The position numbers and the translations under genes were made by a program. Shown piece by piece: positions 55,858 through 64,000 of a stretch of 64,000 bases of DNA. Under the pieces are notes generated by a model. The model saw nothing but the letters and a program-made list of their open reading frames with translations, was not told where the DNA came from and searched no databases. Numbering within the stretch: position 1 is the stretch's first letter; each line of letters starts with the position of its first letter. Origin of the DNA: CAVOOW01 sp963697675 (GTDB lineage Bacteria > Actinomycetota > Actinomycetes > JACCUZ01); assembly GCA_963697675.1 (NCBI GenBank), contig CAVOOW010000004.1:1-64000 (forward strand). The letters run 5' to 3'.

Positions 55858-56625
55858 TCAGGCACCCATGGCGTGCACGCCGCCGTCGACGTGCACGATC
55901 TCTCCGGTCGTGCGCGGGAACCAGTCCGACATCAGCGCGACGCAGGCGCGGGCAGCTGGTTCGAAGTCCTTGACGTCCCAGCGGAGCGGCGCCCGCGCGT
56001 CCCAGACACCTTCGAACTCCTCGAAGCCGGGGATCGCCTTGGCCGCCGTGGACTTCAGCGGTCCGGCCGCGACGAGGTTCACGCGGATCTCCGACGGCCC
56101 GAGGTCGCGCGCCAGGTAGCGCGCCGTGGACTCGAACGCAGCCTTCGCGACACCCATCCAGTCGTACTTCGGCCAGGCCACGGTCGCGTCGAAGGTGAGC
56201 CCCACGACGGAGCCGCCGTTGGCCATCAGCGGTGCAGCCGCGACCGCCAGAGCCTTGAGGCTGTACGCAGAGATCTGCACGGCGGTGGCGACGTCGGCCC
56301 ACTCGGTCTTGAGGAAGTTGCCGCCCAGCGCAGCCTCCGGCGCGAACCCGATGGAGTGCAGCACCCCGTCGAGGCCGTCCACGTGTTCACGGACCCGCTC
56401 GGAGAGCAGGTCGAAGTCCTCGGCCTTGCTCGCGTCGAGCTCGATGACCGGCGGCAGCTTGGGCAGCCGTTTGGCGATGGTCTGGGTGATCTTCATCGTG
56501 CGACCGAACGACGTGAGCACCACCTCGGCGCCCTCCTGCTGGGCGAACTTCGCCACGTGGAACGCGATCGATGAATCCATCAACACGCCGGTGACGAGGA
56601 TCTTCTTGCCGTCGAGCAGTCCCAT
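55858..56625 (-). CDS. fabI: Enoyl-ACP reductase (FabI/InhA type)
   Basis: A 255-residue SDR: MGLLDGKKILVTGVLMDSSI with the NADH motif of the FabI group (G-x5-S), LDGVLHSIGFAPEAALGG, and the catalytic YDWMGVAKAAFEST (Y-x6-K), then NLVAAGPLKSTAAKAIPGF. It reduces trans-2-enoyl-ACP in the last step of fatty-acid elongation and is the isoniazid/triclosan-target family; the VHSIGFAP and AGPLKS loops fit the InhA branch. It follows fabG by 51 bases on the same strand, as in mabA-inhA of mycobacteria. Confidence 0.95.
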   Translation of the reverse strand: MGLLDGKKILVTGVLMDSSIAFHVAKFAQQEGAEVVLTSFGRTMKITQTIAKRLPKLPPVIELDASKAEDFDLLSERVREHVDGLDGVLHSIGFAPEAALGGNFLKTEWADVATAVQISAYSLKALAVAAAPLMANGGSVVGLTFDATVAWPKYDWMGVAKAAFESTARYLARDLGPSEIRVNLVAAGPLKSTAAKAIPGFEEFEGVWDARAPLRWDVKDFEPAARACVALMSDWFPRTTGEIVHVDGGVHAMGA

Positions 56626-56676
56626 GTCCGCCTCTTTCGCTGCTGTGCGTAGGTAACCGGTCAGTCTGCTGCGCCG

Positions 56677-57387
56677 TCAGTGCCCCATGCCGAGCCCGCC
56701 GTCGACGGGGATGACCGCGCCGGTGATGTAGGCCGCGTCGTCGCTGGCCAGGAAGCGTACGACGCGCGCCACCTCGTCTGCCGAGGCGAACCGACCCAGC
56801 GGGATCTGCGCCTGATAGGTCTTCTGCAGGTCCTCGGGCAGCTGGGCCGTCATGTCGGTCTCGACGAAGCCCGGAGCGACGACGTTGAACGTGATGCTGC
56901 GGGAGCCGAGCTCACGGGCCAGCGACCGGGCGATGCCGACCAGCCCGGCCTTCGACGCTGCGTAGTTGCTCTGTCCGGCCGAGCCGAGCAGGCCGACGAC
57001 CGAGGAGATGAAGACCACCCGCCCCCGCCGCAGCTTCAACATGCCCTTCGACGCCCGCTTGGCCACGCGCCACGAGCCGGCCAGGTTCGTGTCGACGACC
57101 GAGGTGAACTCCTCGTCGGTCATCCGCAGGATCAGCTGGTCCTTGGTCACGCCGGCGTTGGCCACCAGCACCTCGATCGGACCGTGCGCCGCCTCCGCCT
57201 CGGTGAAGGCAGCATCGACCGAGGCCGGGTCGGTGACGTCGCAGCGAACCCCCAGCAGGCCCTCGGGCGGCTCGCCCGAGCGGTAGGTCACGGCGACCTT
57301 GTCGCCCGACTCGACGAAGGCCCGGGCGATGGCCAGCCCGATGCCGCGGTTGCCACCGGTGACCAGCACAGATCTCGACTCGCTCAC
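56677..57387 (-). CDS. fabG: 3-oxoacyl-ACP reductase (FabG/MabA type)
   Basis: A 236-residue SDR: VLVTGGNRGIGLAIARAFVE (NADPH motif), VLVANAGVTKDQLILRM, catalytic Ser in VVFISSVVGLLG, YAASKAGLVGIARSLAREL, and VVAPGFVETDMT. GTG at 57387 gives the usual N-terminus; the frame upstream would run into the promoter region of the quinone oxidoreductase gene. It catalyses the first reduction step of elongation and heads the fabG-fabI-Mur ligase-GNAT transcription unit. Confidence 0.95.
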   Translation of the reverse strand: MSESRSVLVTGGNRGIGLAIARAFVESGDKVAVTYRSGEPPEGLLGVRCDVTDPASVDAAFTEAEAAHGPIEVLVANAGVTKDQLILRMTDEEFTSVVDTNLAGSWRVAKRASKGMLKLRRGRVVFISSVVGLLGSAGQSNYAASKAGLVGIARSLARELGSRSITFNVVAPGFVETDMTAQLPEDLQKTYQAQIPLGRFASADEVARVVRFLASDDAAYITGAVIPVDGGLGMGH

Positions 57388-57460
57388 GGGAGGCGACGTT
57401 ATCGGGCTACCGGCCAGTACCCCAACGCGCCGTCCCCGAGGATGGTGCGGGCCGCTTGGG

Positions 57461-57473
57461 TAGGGTCCTGGCG
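57461..57473 (+). promoter_or_regulatory. Candidate leaderless promoter (-10 TAGGGT)
   Basis: TAGGGT at 57461-57466 ends seven bases before the GTG of the quinone oxidoreductase gene. No ribosome site lies between. Confidence 0.5.
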
Positions 57474-58439
57474 TGCGTGCGATCCAGGTGACCAGATTCG
57501 GCGGTCCGGAGGTGCTCGAGCTCGTCGAGCTGCCTGATCCCGATCCCGCCAACGGACTCCAGCGGCTGCGCGTGGAGTCGGCCGGCGTCAACTATGCCGA
57601 CACCCATCAGACCGCTGACGACTACCTGGCCCGCCAGACGCTCCCCTTCGTGCCGGGCGCCGAAGCGGTCGGCCGGCTCGACGACGGAACGCGCGTGGTG
57701 GCCTTGCTGTCCGGCGGCGGCTATGCGGAGCAGGCGCTGGCGCACCCCGCGACGACGTTCGCGCTGCCCGATGCGGTCGACGACGCCACGGCGCTGGCGT
57801 TCGTCCTGCAGGGCACCACCGCCTGGCATCTGCTGCGCACCTGTGCGCACATCGCGCCCGGTGAGTCCGTGCTGGTCGTGTCTGCAGCCGGCGGGGTGGG
57901 CAGCCTTGCCGTCCAGCTCGCCAAGGAGATGGGCGCGTCCCGGGTGATCGCGACCGCGTCGAGCCAGGACAAGTGCGACCTGGCCACCGACCTGGGCGCC
58001 GACGTCGACCATCGAAGTCGGCGAGGGGGTGGTCGCCAAGGACCTCACCGCGCAGATCCGCGAGGCCAACGCAGGCACGTCGGTCGACATCGTCCTCGAG
58101 ATGACCGGTGGCGCCGTCTTCGACGCCTCGCTGTCCGCCCTGTCCCCGTTCGGCCGGCTGGTCACCTACGGCATGGCGTCGCGCGTGCCGCCGTCGCCGA
58201 TCGACATCGGCCGGCTGATGGCCTCGACCCGCGCGGTCATCGGCTTCTGGCTCATGCAGGCGTTGAAGCTGCCCGGCGGGCTGCGACCGGCCATGGACGA
58301 GCTGCTGGAGCTCCACGCGGCTGGTCGGCTGCGCGCGATGCACGGTGGCAGCTATCCGCTTGCCGACGCGCGTCGCGCCCACGAGGATCTGGCGTCGCGC
58401 CGCACCCACGGCAAACTCACCCTCGACCCGACCCGGTGA
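57473..58439 (+). CDS. Zinc-independent quinone oxidoreductase-like MDR protein (one frameshift)
   Basis: The protein (about 322 residues) starts VRAIQVTRFGGPEVLEL, with GVNYADTHQTADDY, the cofactor loop VLVVSAAGGVGSLAVQLAK and, after a one-base shift near 58010, EVGEGVVAKDLTAQIREANA, IVLEMTGGAVFDASLSAL and HGKLTLDP at the end. The lack of catalytic zinc ligands and the AAGGVGS loop place it in the QOR (NADPH:quinone reductase) subfamily. The start is GTG under a leaderless promoter. It is divergent from fabG. Confidence 0.88.
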
Positions 58440-58503
58440 CAGAGGCACCTGACTGCCACTGACTCACCGCCCAACCGACAGACCGACCGACCTGGAGACG
58501 CCA

Positions 58504-60012
58504 GTGCCTGCCGAGATCGACGCAGCCTTCACCGAGCTGCCTTCGCGCCAGCTTGCCGCTGCCGCCCTGACCCGGCTTCGCGAGCTGGGTTGCGAGCACG
58601 GTGACTTCCGCCTCGAACGCACCCGCGACAACTACCTGAGCCTGCACGACGCGCGGCTCGACGGCTCGCAGGACAGCGAGGACCTCAGCTTCGCCGTGCG
58701 CGTCGTGCATGACGGCTCGTGGGGTTTCGCGTCCGGGGTCGATCTCACGGCGGAGTCAGCCGTGGCAGTGGCGGAACAGGCCGTTGCCGTGGCGAAGTTG
58801 TCGAGGCCGCTGTCCACCGAGCGGGTCGAGCTTGCCGAGGAACCTACGTACGGCGACGTGACCTGGGTCTCCGACTATGACGTCGACCCGTTCATGGTCT
58901 CCGACCAGGAAAAGGTCGCCCTGTTGGCCGAGTGGAGCGCTGCCCTGCTGGCGCACGACATCGTCGCTCACTCCGACGCGACGCTGCACCACGTGCTCGA
59001 GAACAAGTTCTATGCCGACCTGAACGGCACGACAACGACCCAGCAGCGAGTACGCACCCAGGGTTCGATCGAGATCGTCGGCATCGACAAGGAGTCGGGC
59101 CGCTTCGACACGATGCGCACCCTCGCGCCCCCCGTCGGTCGCGGGTGGGAGTGGATGACGGGTGGCATCTACGACTGGGCGGCCGAGCTCGACGAGATGC
59201 CGGAGCTGCTCACCGAGAAGCTGCGCGCCCCCACGGTGGAGGGTGGCGACTATGACCTGGTCATCGACCCGTCGAACCTCTTCCTGACCATCCACGAGTC
59301 CATCGGTCACGCGACCGAGCTCGACCGGGCGCTCGGCTACGAGGCCAACTACGCCGGCACCTCGTTCGCCACCTTCGACAAGCTCGGGTCGTTGCGCTAC
59401 GGCTCCGAGGCCATGAACGTCACCGGCGACCGCACCGCCGCGCACGGCTTGTCCACGGTGGGGTACGACGACGAGGGTGTCGCCAGTCAGTCGTGGGACA
59501 TCGTCAAGGACGGCGTGCTGGTCGGCTACCAGCTCGACCGGGCGATGGCCCGGCTCAAGCAGCTCGGCCGGTCCAACGGCTGCGCCTTCGCCGACTCGGG
59601 ATCGCGGGTGCCGATCCAGCGGATGGCCAACGTGTCGTTGCTCCCCGCCGAAGGTGGTCCGTCGACCGACGAGCTGATCGGCCGGGTCGATCGCGGCATC
59701 TACATCGTCGGCGACAAGAGCTGGTCGATCGACATGCAGCGCTACAACTTCCAGTTCACCGGGCAGCGTTTCTTCCGCATCGAGAACGGCCGGCTGGCGG
59801 GGCAGCTGCGCGACGTCGCCTACCAGGCCACGACCACCGACTTCTGGGGGTCGCTGGAAGCCGTCGGCGGTCCGGACACGTACGTGCTCGGTGGCGCCTT
59901 CAACTGCGGCAAGGGCCAGCCGGGTCAGGTGGCCGCGGTCAGCCACGGCTGCCCGACGTCGCTGTTCCGCGGCGTCCACATCCTCAACACCGTCGCCGAG
60001 GCAGGAAGATGA
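58504..60012 (+). CDS. tldD: Metalloprotease TldD
   Basis: A 502-residue protein with the TldD active site HESIGHATELDRALGYEANY (HExxxH, with the distal Cys at AFNCGKGQPGQ), GGDYDLVIDPSNLFLTIHE before it, and RVPIQRMANVSL. TldD and TldE form a heterodimer that degrades unfolded peptides and processes precursors such as microcins and thiopeptide leaders. GTG at 58504 follows a GGAG site. Its stop overlaps the tldE start (ATGA). Confidence 0.95.
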   Translation: MPAEIDAAFTELPSRQLAAAALTRLRELGCEHGDFRLERTRDNYLSLHDARLDGSQDSEDLSFAVRVVHDGSWGFASGVDLTAESAVAVAEQAVAVAKLSRPLSTERVELAEEPTYGDVTWVSDYDVDPFMVSDQEKVALLAEWSAALLAHDIVAHSDATLHHVLENKFYADLNGTTTTQQRVRTQGSIEIVGIDKESGRFDTMRTLAPPVGRGWEWMTGGIYDWAAELDEMPELLTEKLRAPTVEGGDYDLVIDPSNLFLTIHESIGHATELDRALGYEANYAGTSFATFDKLGSLRYGSEAMNVTGDRTAAHGLSTVGYDDEGVASQSWDIVKDGVLVGYQLDRAMARLKQLGRSNGCAFADSGSRVPIQRMANVSLLPAEGGPSTDELIGRVDRGIYIVGDKSWSIDMQRYNFQFTGQRFFRIENGRLAGQLRDVAYQATTTDFWGSLEAVGGPDTYVLGGAFNCGKGQPGQVAAVSHGCPTSLFRGVHILNTVAEAGR

Positions 60013-61427
60013 GCCACCCCATGAGTCAGGCGCCCGTGACCGTGAAACCACAGGACATCGTCGAGCGGACGCTCGAGCTCAGCCATGCGGACGACTGCGT
60101 CGTGCTGGCCGAGGAGACCAGCGAGGCCAACCTGCGCTTCGCGGGCAACACGCTCACCACCAACGGCGTCACCCGGGGTCGGCGGCTGACGGTCATCGCG
60201 ATGGTCAACGGCAACGAGGGAACCGCGGCCGGCGTCGTCTCACGCAGCAACGTCGGTCTCGACCAGCTCGAGGCGCTCGTCCGCTCGGCCGAAGAGGCCG
60301 CCCGCCGAGGGCAGAACGCCGAGGACGCTGCTCCGCTCGTCTCGAGCAAGGGCGACGACCCCGGCTGGTCCGACGAGCCGGCCGTGACCTCGATCGACGT
60401 CTTCTCGGACGTGGCGCCCGCGCTCGGCGATGCCTTCACCGCCGCCCGGGCAGAAGGTCGCGACCTGTTCGGCTTCGCCGAGCAACAGCTCACGACCACG
60501 TACCTCGGAACGTCCGCCGGCGTGCGCCGTCGTCACGACCAGCCCACCGGCCGCATCGAGATGACCGGCAAGCGCAGTGCTGACTGGACGCGGTCGACCT
60601 GGGTCGGCGCGGGCACCCGCGACTTCAGCGACGTCGACATCGCGGCGTTGGACGCCGAGCTGACCCGCCGCCTGTCGTGGGCGGAGCGCCGCATCGAGCT
60701 GCCGGCGGGGCGCTACGAGACGTTGCTGCCGCCGAGCGCGGTGGCCGACCTGCTCATCTACCAGTACTGGTCCTCGATCGCCCGCGACGCCAACGACGGG
60801 CGTTCGGTGTTCAGCGCGCCAGGAGGAGGCACCCGCGTCGGCGAGGACCTGACGCGCGTACCCGTGCGCATGTGGAGCGATCCCGCCGCGGAGGGCCTGG
60901 AGTGCGCTCCGGTCGTGATGGCCGCCGCATCGGGCGCCTCGCAGTCGGTCTTCGACAACGGGCTGCCCATCGTGTCCACCGACTGGATCCGCGAAGGGGA
61001 GCTCACCGCGCTGATCCAGACCCGGCACTCGGCCGCCCTCACCGGCCTTCCGGTGACTCCCGGCATCGACAACCTGCTGTTCGCCTCCCCCGACGCCAGT
61101 CGCAACCTCGACCAGATGGTCGCCGCCACCGCGCGGGGTCTCCTGCTGACCTGCCTCTGGTACATCCGCGTGGTGGATCCTCAGACGCTGCTGCTCACCG
61201 GGCTGACCCGGGACGGCGTCTATCTCGTCGAGGGCGGCGAGGTCGTGGCCGAGGTCAACAACTTCCGGTTCAACGAGAGCCCGGTCGACCTGCTGGCCCG
61301 GCTGACCGAGGTCGGGTTCACCGAGCGGACCCTGGCACGGGAGTTCGGCGACTACTTCACGCGTACGGCGGTGCCCACCTGGCGGGTCGACGACTTCAAC
61401 ATGTCGTCGGTCAGCCAGGCGTCTTAG
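60009..61427 (+). CDS. tldE: TldE/PmbA-family protein
   Basis: A 472-residue PmbA-like partner of TldD: it has ETSEANLRFAGNTLTTNGVT at the start, GVRRRHDQPTGRIEMTGK, WSSIARDANDGRSVFSAPGG and ATARGLLLTCLWYIRVVDPQ, with no HExxxH motif, as expected of the non-catalytic TldE subunit. The ATG overlaps the tldD stop, so equal synthesis is likely. A second ATG at 60021 is less likely. The pair forms the complete protease. Confidence 0.94.
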   Translation: MSHPMSQAPVTVKPQDIVERTLELSHADDCVVLAEETSEANLRFAGNTLTTNGVTRGRRLTVIAMVNGNEGTAAGVVSRSNVGLDQLEALVRSAEEAARRGQNAEDAAPLVSSKGDDPGWSDEPAVTSIDVFSDVAPALGDAFTAARAEGRDLFGFAEQQLTTTYLGTSAGVRRRHDQPTGRIEMTGKRSADWTRSTWVGAGTRDFSDVDIAALDAELTRRLSWAERRIELPAGRYETLLPPSAVADLLIYQYWSSIARDANDGRSVFSAPGGGTRVGEDLTRVPVRMWSDPAAEGLECAPVVMAAASGASQSVFDNGLPIVSTDWIREGELTALIQTRHSAALTGLPVTPGIDNLLFASPDASRNLDQMVAATARGLLLTCLWYIRVVDPQTLLLTGLTRDGVYLVEGGEVVAEVNNFRFNESPVDLLARLTEVGFTERTLAREFGDYFTRTAVPTWRVDDFNMSSVSQAS

Positions 61428-61475
61428 CGCATCCGTCCAGGAGTCGCGCGACGAACCCCTGGCGTGTCCCGGTGC

Positions 61476-61688
61476 TCAGACGTCCTCGAGGCGGAACCCG
61501 ACCTTCATGCCGACCTGGACGTGCTGGACCCGGCCGTCCACGATCTGGCCGCGGACCTGGGTGACCTCGAACCAGTCGAGGTGACGCAGGGTCTGGGCGG
61601 CCCGTTCGATCCCGTTGCTGATCGCCTGGTCCACGCCCTGGTCGGACGTCCCGACGATCTCGCTTACCCGGTACGTGCGATTAGTCAT
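61476..61688 (-). CDS. Dodecin family flavin-binding protein
   Basis: The 70-residue protein MTNRTYRVSEIVGTSDQGVD reads ISNGIERAAQTLRHLDWFEV and ends HVQVGMKVGFRLEDV, the dodecin pattern, with the flavin-stacking Trp in LDWFEV and Gln in VQVGMKV. Dodecins assemble into twelve-subunit spheres that store or protect flavin. It is convergent with tldE and divergent from the DUF3099 gene. A GGAGG site lies before the ATG. Confidence 0.95.
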   Translation of the reverse strand: MTNRTYRVSEIVGTSDQGVDQAISNGIERAAQTLRHLDWFEVTQVRGQIVDGRVQHVQVGMKVGFRLEDV

Positions 61689-61719
61689 GCCGGATCCTCC
61701 GTCTGCTCGGTTGCTGACC

Positions 61720-61733
61720 TAGTGTGGGTGACG
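61720..61733 (+). promoter_or_regulatory. Candidate leaderless promoter (-10 TAGTGT)
   Basis: TAGTGT at 61720-61725 ends eight bases before the GTG at 61733, the likely start of the DUF3099 gene. It overlaps the upstream GTG at 61724, which makes that start unlikely. Confidence 0.5.
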
Positions 61734-62119
61734 TGACCGCGACACGCGACCCTGCCCAGAAAGCGGGTCGCAACGCCAGCTCGCCGCGGCCGCTGTCCAG
61801 GCTCCTGCCGCCGCGGTTGCGCGGCCGAAAGGCGCCTGGGGTCCAGCAGCCGGTCTATCAGATCACCTCGGCCCGGCCGGGCGTGCGCGACGACGTGGAC
61901 AGCCGGACCCGCCGCTATCTGATCTCGATGGGGGTGCGAACCGCGTGCTTTCTCGGCGCGGTGGCTGCCGGTGGCTGGCTGCGCTGGGTGCTGTTCGCCG
62001 GCGCGCTCGTACTGCCCTATCTCGCGGTCGTGCTGGCCAACGGCGGGCGGGAACGCATCGAGGACGCGACCGCGTTTCACGACCCCGATGTGCAGGCAAT
62101 TACGGGGCCTGATCGCTGA
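61733..62119 (+). CDS. DUF3099 membrane protein
   Basis: The 128-residue protein has a basic, Pro-rich N-terminus and then the DUF3099 core: VYQITSARPGVRDDVDSRTR, RRYLISMGVRTACFLGAVAA and LFAGALVLPYLAVVLANGG, giving two helices. Its function is unknown, but it is widespread in actinobacteria near fabG/fabI and SURF1-like genes, and fabG/fabI lie a few kilobases upstream here. Start choice follows the leaderless promoter. Confidence 0.88.
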   Translation: MTATRDPAQKAGRNASSPRPLSRLLPPRLRGRKAPGVQQPVYQITSARPGVRDDVDSRTRRYLISMGVRTACFLGAVAAGGWLRWVLFAGALVLPYLAVVLANGGRERIEDATAFHDPDVQAITGPDR

Positions 62120-62260
62120 CGTGACACCGAATCGTGCAATACTCGCGGACAGCGCCGTGACCTCGGTCAACGACGCGCTGACGCGGTGCCGGGCGGCTCC
62201 CCCCGTGGCTGCCCGGCATCGCCCTGTTCGGACCCGGACCCGTCCTGACAGACTCCTCCC

Positions 62261-62497
62261 GTGAGCGACGCCGAGGCTGTTTCCCCCATCTGCTCGGCCA
62301 AGGGCTGCCGCCTGCCGGCCGCCTGGGTGCTGTCCTGGAACAACCCGAAGCTGCATACGACCGACCGCCGCAAGACGTGGACCGCTTGCGACGAGCATCT
62401 CGCGAGCCTGACCACGTTCCTGAGCACGCGCGGCTTCCTGAAGGAAACGCTGGCGATGGACGAATACGTCGCCGCCAACGCGCCCACACAAGGCTGA
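62261..62497 (+). CDS. Small Cys/His protein (often annotated acetone carboxylase)
   Basis: A 78-residue protein: CSAKGCRLPAAWVLSWNNP, then KLHTTDRRKTWTACDEHLAS. The Cys-x4-Cys and later Cys-x2-His groups look like a zinc site. The WNNPKxH and RRKTW motifs are conserved in actinobacteria under the name acetone carboxylase, which is most likely a mis-transferred label since no carboxylase domain is present. It lies seven bases before the PhzF gene and is probably cotranscribed. Confidence 0.85.
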   Translation: MSDAEAVSPICSAKGCRLPAAWVLSWNNPKLHTTDRRKTWTACDEHLASLTTFLSTRGFLKETLAMDEYVAANAPTQG

Positions 62498-62503
62498 CCC
62501 TTC

Positions 62504-63332
62504 GTGCTGCGGCCCTTCCGCCAGGTCGACGTCTTCGCCACGACGCCCTACTACGGCAACCCGGTGGCCGTCGTTCTCGACGCCAGCGGGTTGTCGACCG
62601 AGGCGATGCAGCGCTTCGCGAACTGGACGAACCTGTCCGAGACGACCTTCGTGCTGCCTGCGACGGACCCCGCCGCGGACTACCGGGTACGGATCTTCAC
62701 TCGCGTCCGTCGAGCTGCCGTTCGCCGGACATCCGACGCTGGGCACCTGCCACGCATGGCTCGAGCACGGTGGCTCGCCGCACGACCCGGCCGCCGTCGT
62801 GCAGGAGTGTGGGGCCGGGCTGGTCCGGGTGCGGCAGACCGGGGACGGGCTGGCCTTCGCGGCGCCCCCGCTGGTGCGTTCGGGCCCCGTCGACGACGCG
62901 GTGGTCGCCCACATCGCCGACGTGCTCGGTATCGCGGTCTCCGAGATCGTGGACGCGCAGTGGGCGGACAACGGTCCGGGCTGGGTGGCCGTGCTCCTGG
63001 CCGACGCGGCCGCGGTGCTCGCGCTGCGCCCGGCAGCGACCGACCTCGACATCGGCGTGGTCGGCCCGTACCCGCCGGGATCACCCGCCGCGGTCGAGGT
63101 GCGTGCCTTCACCCCTGCCGACGGAGCGACGGTCGAGGACCCGGTGACGGGCAGCCTCAACGCCTCGCTCGCCGAGTGGCTGCTGCGCACCGGACGTGTT
63201 GAGGCGCCCTACGTGGCCAGCCAGGGCACCGCACTCGGCCGAGCCGGCCGGGTGCACGTCACCCGCGACGACGGGCAGATCTGGGTCGCCGGCGGAACCG
63301 TCACCTGCGTGACCGGCGAGGTCGACCTCTAG
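62504..63332 (+). CDS. PhzF-family isomerase-like protein (one frameshift)
   Basis: The PhzF fold starts RPFRQVDVFATTPYYGNPVAVVLD with the catalytic-region ETTFVLPATDP. A one-base shift near 62705 leads to the second frame (VELPFAGHPTLGTCHAWLEH, then ECGAGLVRVRQTGDGLAF) and the end AFTPADGATVEDPVTGSLNASLAEW. GHPTLG and the DPVTGSLNA motif are the family's conserved dyad. Members isomerise phenazine precursors or act as epimerases; the substrate is not known. Start is GTG. Confidence 0.9.
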
Positions 63333-63333
63333 A

Positions 63334-63630
63334 TCAGCCGCCAGCCATGGCTCCGACGACGAGGAACGGCTCGGTGCCCTTCGCGACCTCGTGTGGCAGC
63401 GGGGCGTCGGGCGACTCGTGGGACAGGTCCTCCTGGCAGGCGAAGAACCGCACGAACGCCCGGCGCTTCTGCGTCGACTGGTCGCGGATCGTCCCGCGCA
63501 GCATCGGATAGCTGGCCTCGAGCGCGTCCAGCACCGAGCGCTGGGTGACCTCGCCCTCGACGTCGACCTCCACCTCGCCGCTGACCTTCGCGATCGTGCG
63601 CAGGTGCGCAGGCAGGACGACGCGGATCAT
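63334..63630 (-). CDS. Ubiquitin-like MoaD/ThiS-family protein
   Basis: A 98-residue protein: MIRVVLPAHLRTIAKVSGEV, VTQRSVLDALEASYPMLRGT, and the C-terminal GAMAGG ending in Gly-Gly, as sulfur-carrier proteins need for adenylation and thiocarboxylate formation. ATG at 63630 overlaps the stop of the upstream BNR-repeat gene (ATGA). The two genes form a recurring actinobacterial pair of unknown purpose, separate from molybdopterin genes. Confidence 0.88.
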   Translation of the reverse strand: MIRVVLPAHLRTIAKVSGEVEVDVEGEVTQRSVLDALEASYPMLRGTIRDQSTQKRRAFVRFFACQEDLSHESPDAPLPHEVAKGTEPFLVVGAMAGG

Positions 63631-64000
63631 GGCAGCGTCTGGACTTCGACCGACAGCACGCCCGGCAGGTCCCGGACGATCGGCGCCCAGTTGTCCCCTG
63701 CGTCGGATGACGCATAGACCTGACCACCGGTCGTCCCGAAATAGATGCCGCAGGAGTCCAGCGAGTCGACGGCCATCGCGTCGCGCAGCACGTTGACATA
63801 GCAGTTGCTCTGCGGCAGGCCCTTGGTCAGCGGCTCCCACTCGTTGCCGCCCGTCCGGCTGCGATAGACCCGCAGCTTGCCGTCGGGCGGGTAGTGCAGG
63901 GAGTCACTCGTGATCGGCACGACGTAGACGGTGTCCGGCTCGTGGGCGTGGACGTCGATCGGGAACCCGAAGTCGGTCGGCAGGTCGCCGCTGATCTCGT
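63627..64000 (-). CDS. BNR/WD40-type repeat protein (partial, 5' end outside window)
   Basis: The visible C-terminal 124 residues read EISGDLPTDFGFPIDVHAHE, TVYVVPITSDSLHYPPDGK, VYRSRTGGNEWEPLTKGLPQ, YFGTTGGQVYASSDAGDNW and APIVRDLPGVLSVEVQTLP, that is, two sialidase-type (BNR) blades. The start is beyond base 64000. It overlaps the MoaD-like gene. No catalytic residues of a sialidase are seen, so a structural propeller is as likely. Confidence 0.85.
   Translation of the reverse strand, partial: EISGDLPTDFGFPIDVHAHEPDTVYVVPITSDSLHYPPDGKLRVYRSRTGGNEWEPLTKGLPQSNCYVNVLRDAMAVDSLDSCGIYFGTTGGQVYASSDAGDNWAPIVRDLPGVLSVEVQTLP

Noticed and set aside
58756..60051. 431-codon minus-strand frame
   Set aside because: Antisense to tldD; the tldD motifs on the plus strand are decisive.

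Overview
The window is GC-rich chromosomal DNA from an actinobacterium (class Actinomycetes). GTG starts, GTGA/ATGA start-stop overlaps and leaderless start codons are common. Gene content fits this group: divergent glgM/glgC, a fabG-fabI (MabA-InhA type) pair, a two-gene 10-methyl fatty-acid module, cyanophycin synthetase/cyanophycinase, TldD/TldE, dodecin, DUF3099, a SARP/ATPase/TPR regulator, SpoIIE-type PP2C and a DUF222-HNH (13E12-type) gene with a LexA box. No rRNA, tRNA or CRISPR array was recognised. The genus cannot be fixed from the sequence alone.

Layout. 1-5.5 kb: a secreted TIGR03118 protein, then a MoxR ATPase - DUF58 - transglutaminase (TgpA-like) operon read leftwards. All are broken by many one-base frameshifts, several at short homopolymers, so this part is probably low-accuracy sequence. 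5.6-8.6 kb: a DUF222-HNH gene cut in two by a 1354-bp IS3-family element with near-identical ends and a 4-bp target duplication. 8.8-20.3 kb: EEP-family phosphodiesterase, M20 peptidase, PspC protein, MMPL exporter with a divergent MerR regulator, a two-component system, an MFS transporter and a GAF-PP2C-HATPase protein. 20.4-25.2 kb: a GH39-like glycosidase and the methyltransferase/FAD-reductase pair of the BfaB-BfaA (TmsB-TmsA) type. 25.4-36.6 kb: a BNR-repeat secreted protein, SatD-like regulator plus membrane protein, NAD-epimerase, a secreted copper monooxygenase of the PHM type, SpoU RNA methylase, TSUP transporter, lytic transglycosylase, SPFH/NfeD pair and an ABC ATPase. 36.6-45.3 kb: a methyltransferase divergent from two tandem genes that each fuse an alpha/beta hydrolase to a glycosyltransferase, with a SARP-type ATPase regulator pointing towards them. 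This is the least ordinary block. 45.3-53.5 kb: glgM/glgC, serB, a SixA-type phosphatase, cphB and cphA. 53.5-57.4 kb (leftward): fabG, fabI, a CphA-like Mur ligase without ATP-grasp, and a GNAT acetyltransferase. 57.5-64 kb: quinone oxidoreductase, TldD/TldE, dodecin, DUF3099, a small zinc-finger-like protein, PhzF, a ubiquitin-like MoaD protein and a BNR-repeat protein running off the window.

Features between genes. Several convergent gene ends carry long palindromes that fall into sequence families: 11.7 and 18.4 kb; 29.4 and 53.4 kb (the latter a perfect 58-bp palindrome); and a nested four-copy array at 49 kb. The gap before the hydrolase-glycosyltransferase pair holds four tandem 11-bp repeats. 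A TANNNT box 7-8 bases before a start codon recurs at seven genes, suggesting leaderless transcripts. cphB and cphA are joined by two four-codon mini-ORFs chained by GTGA overlaps.
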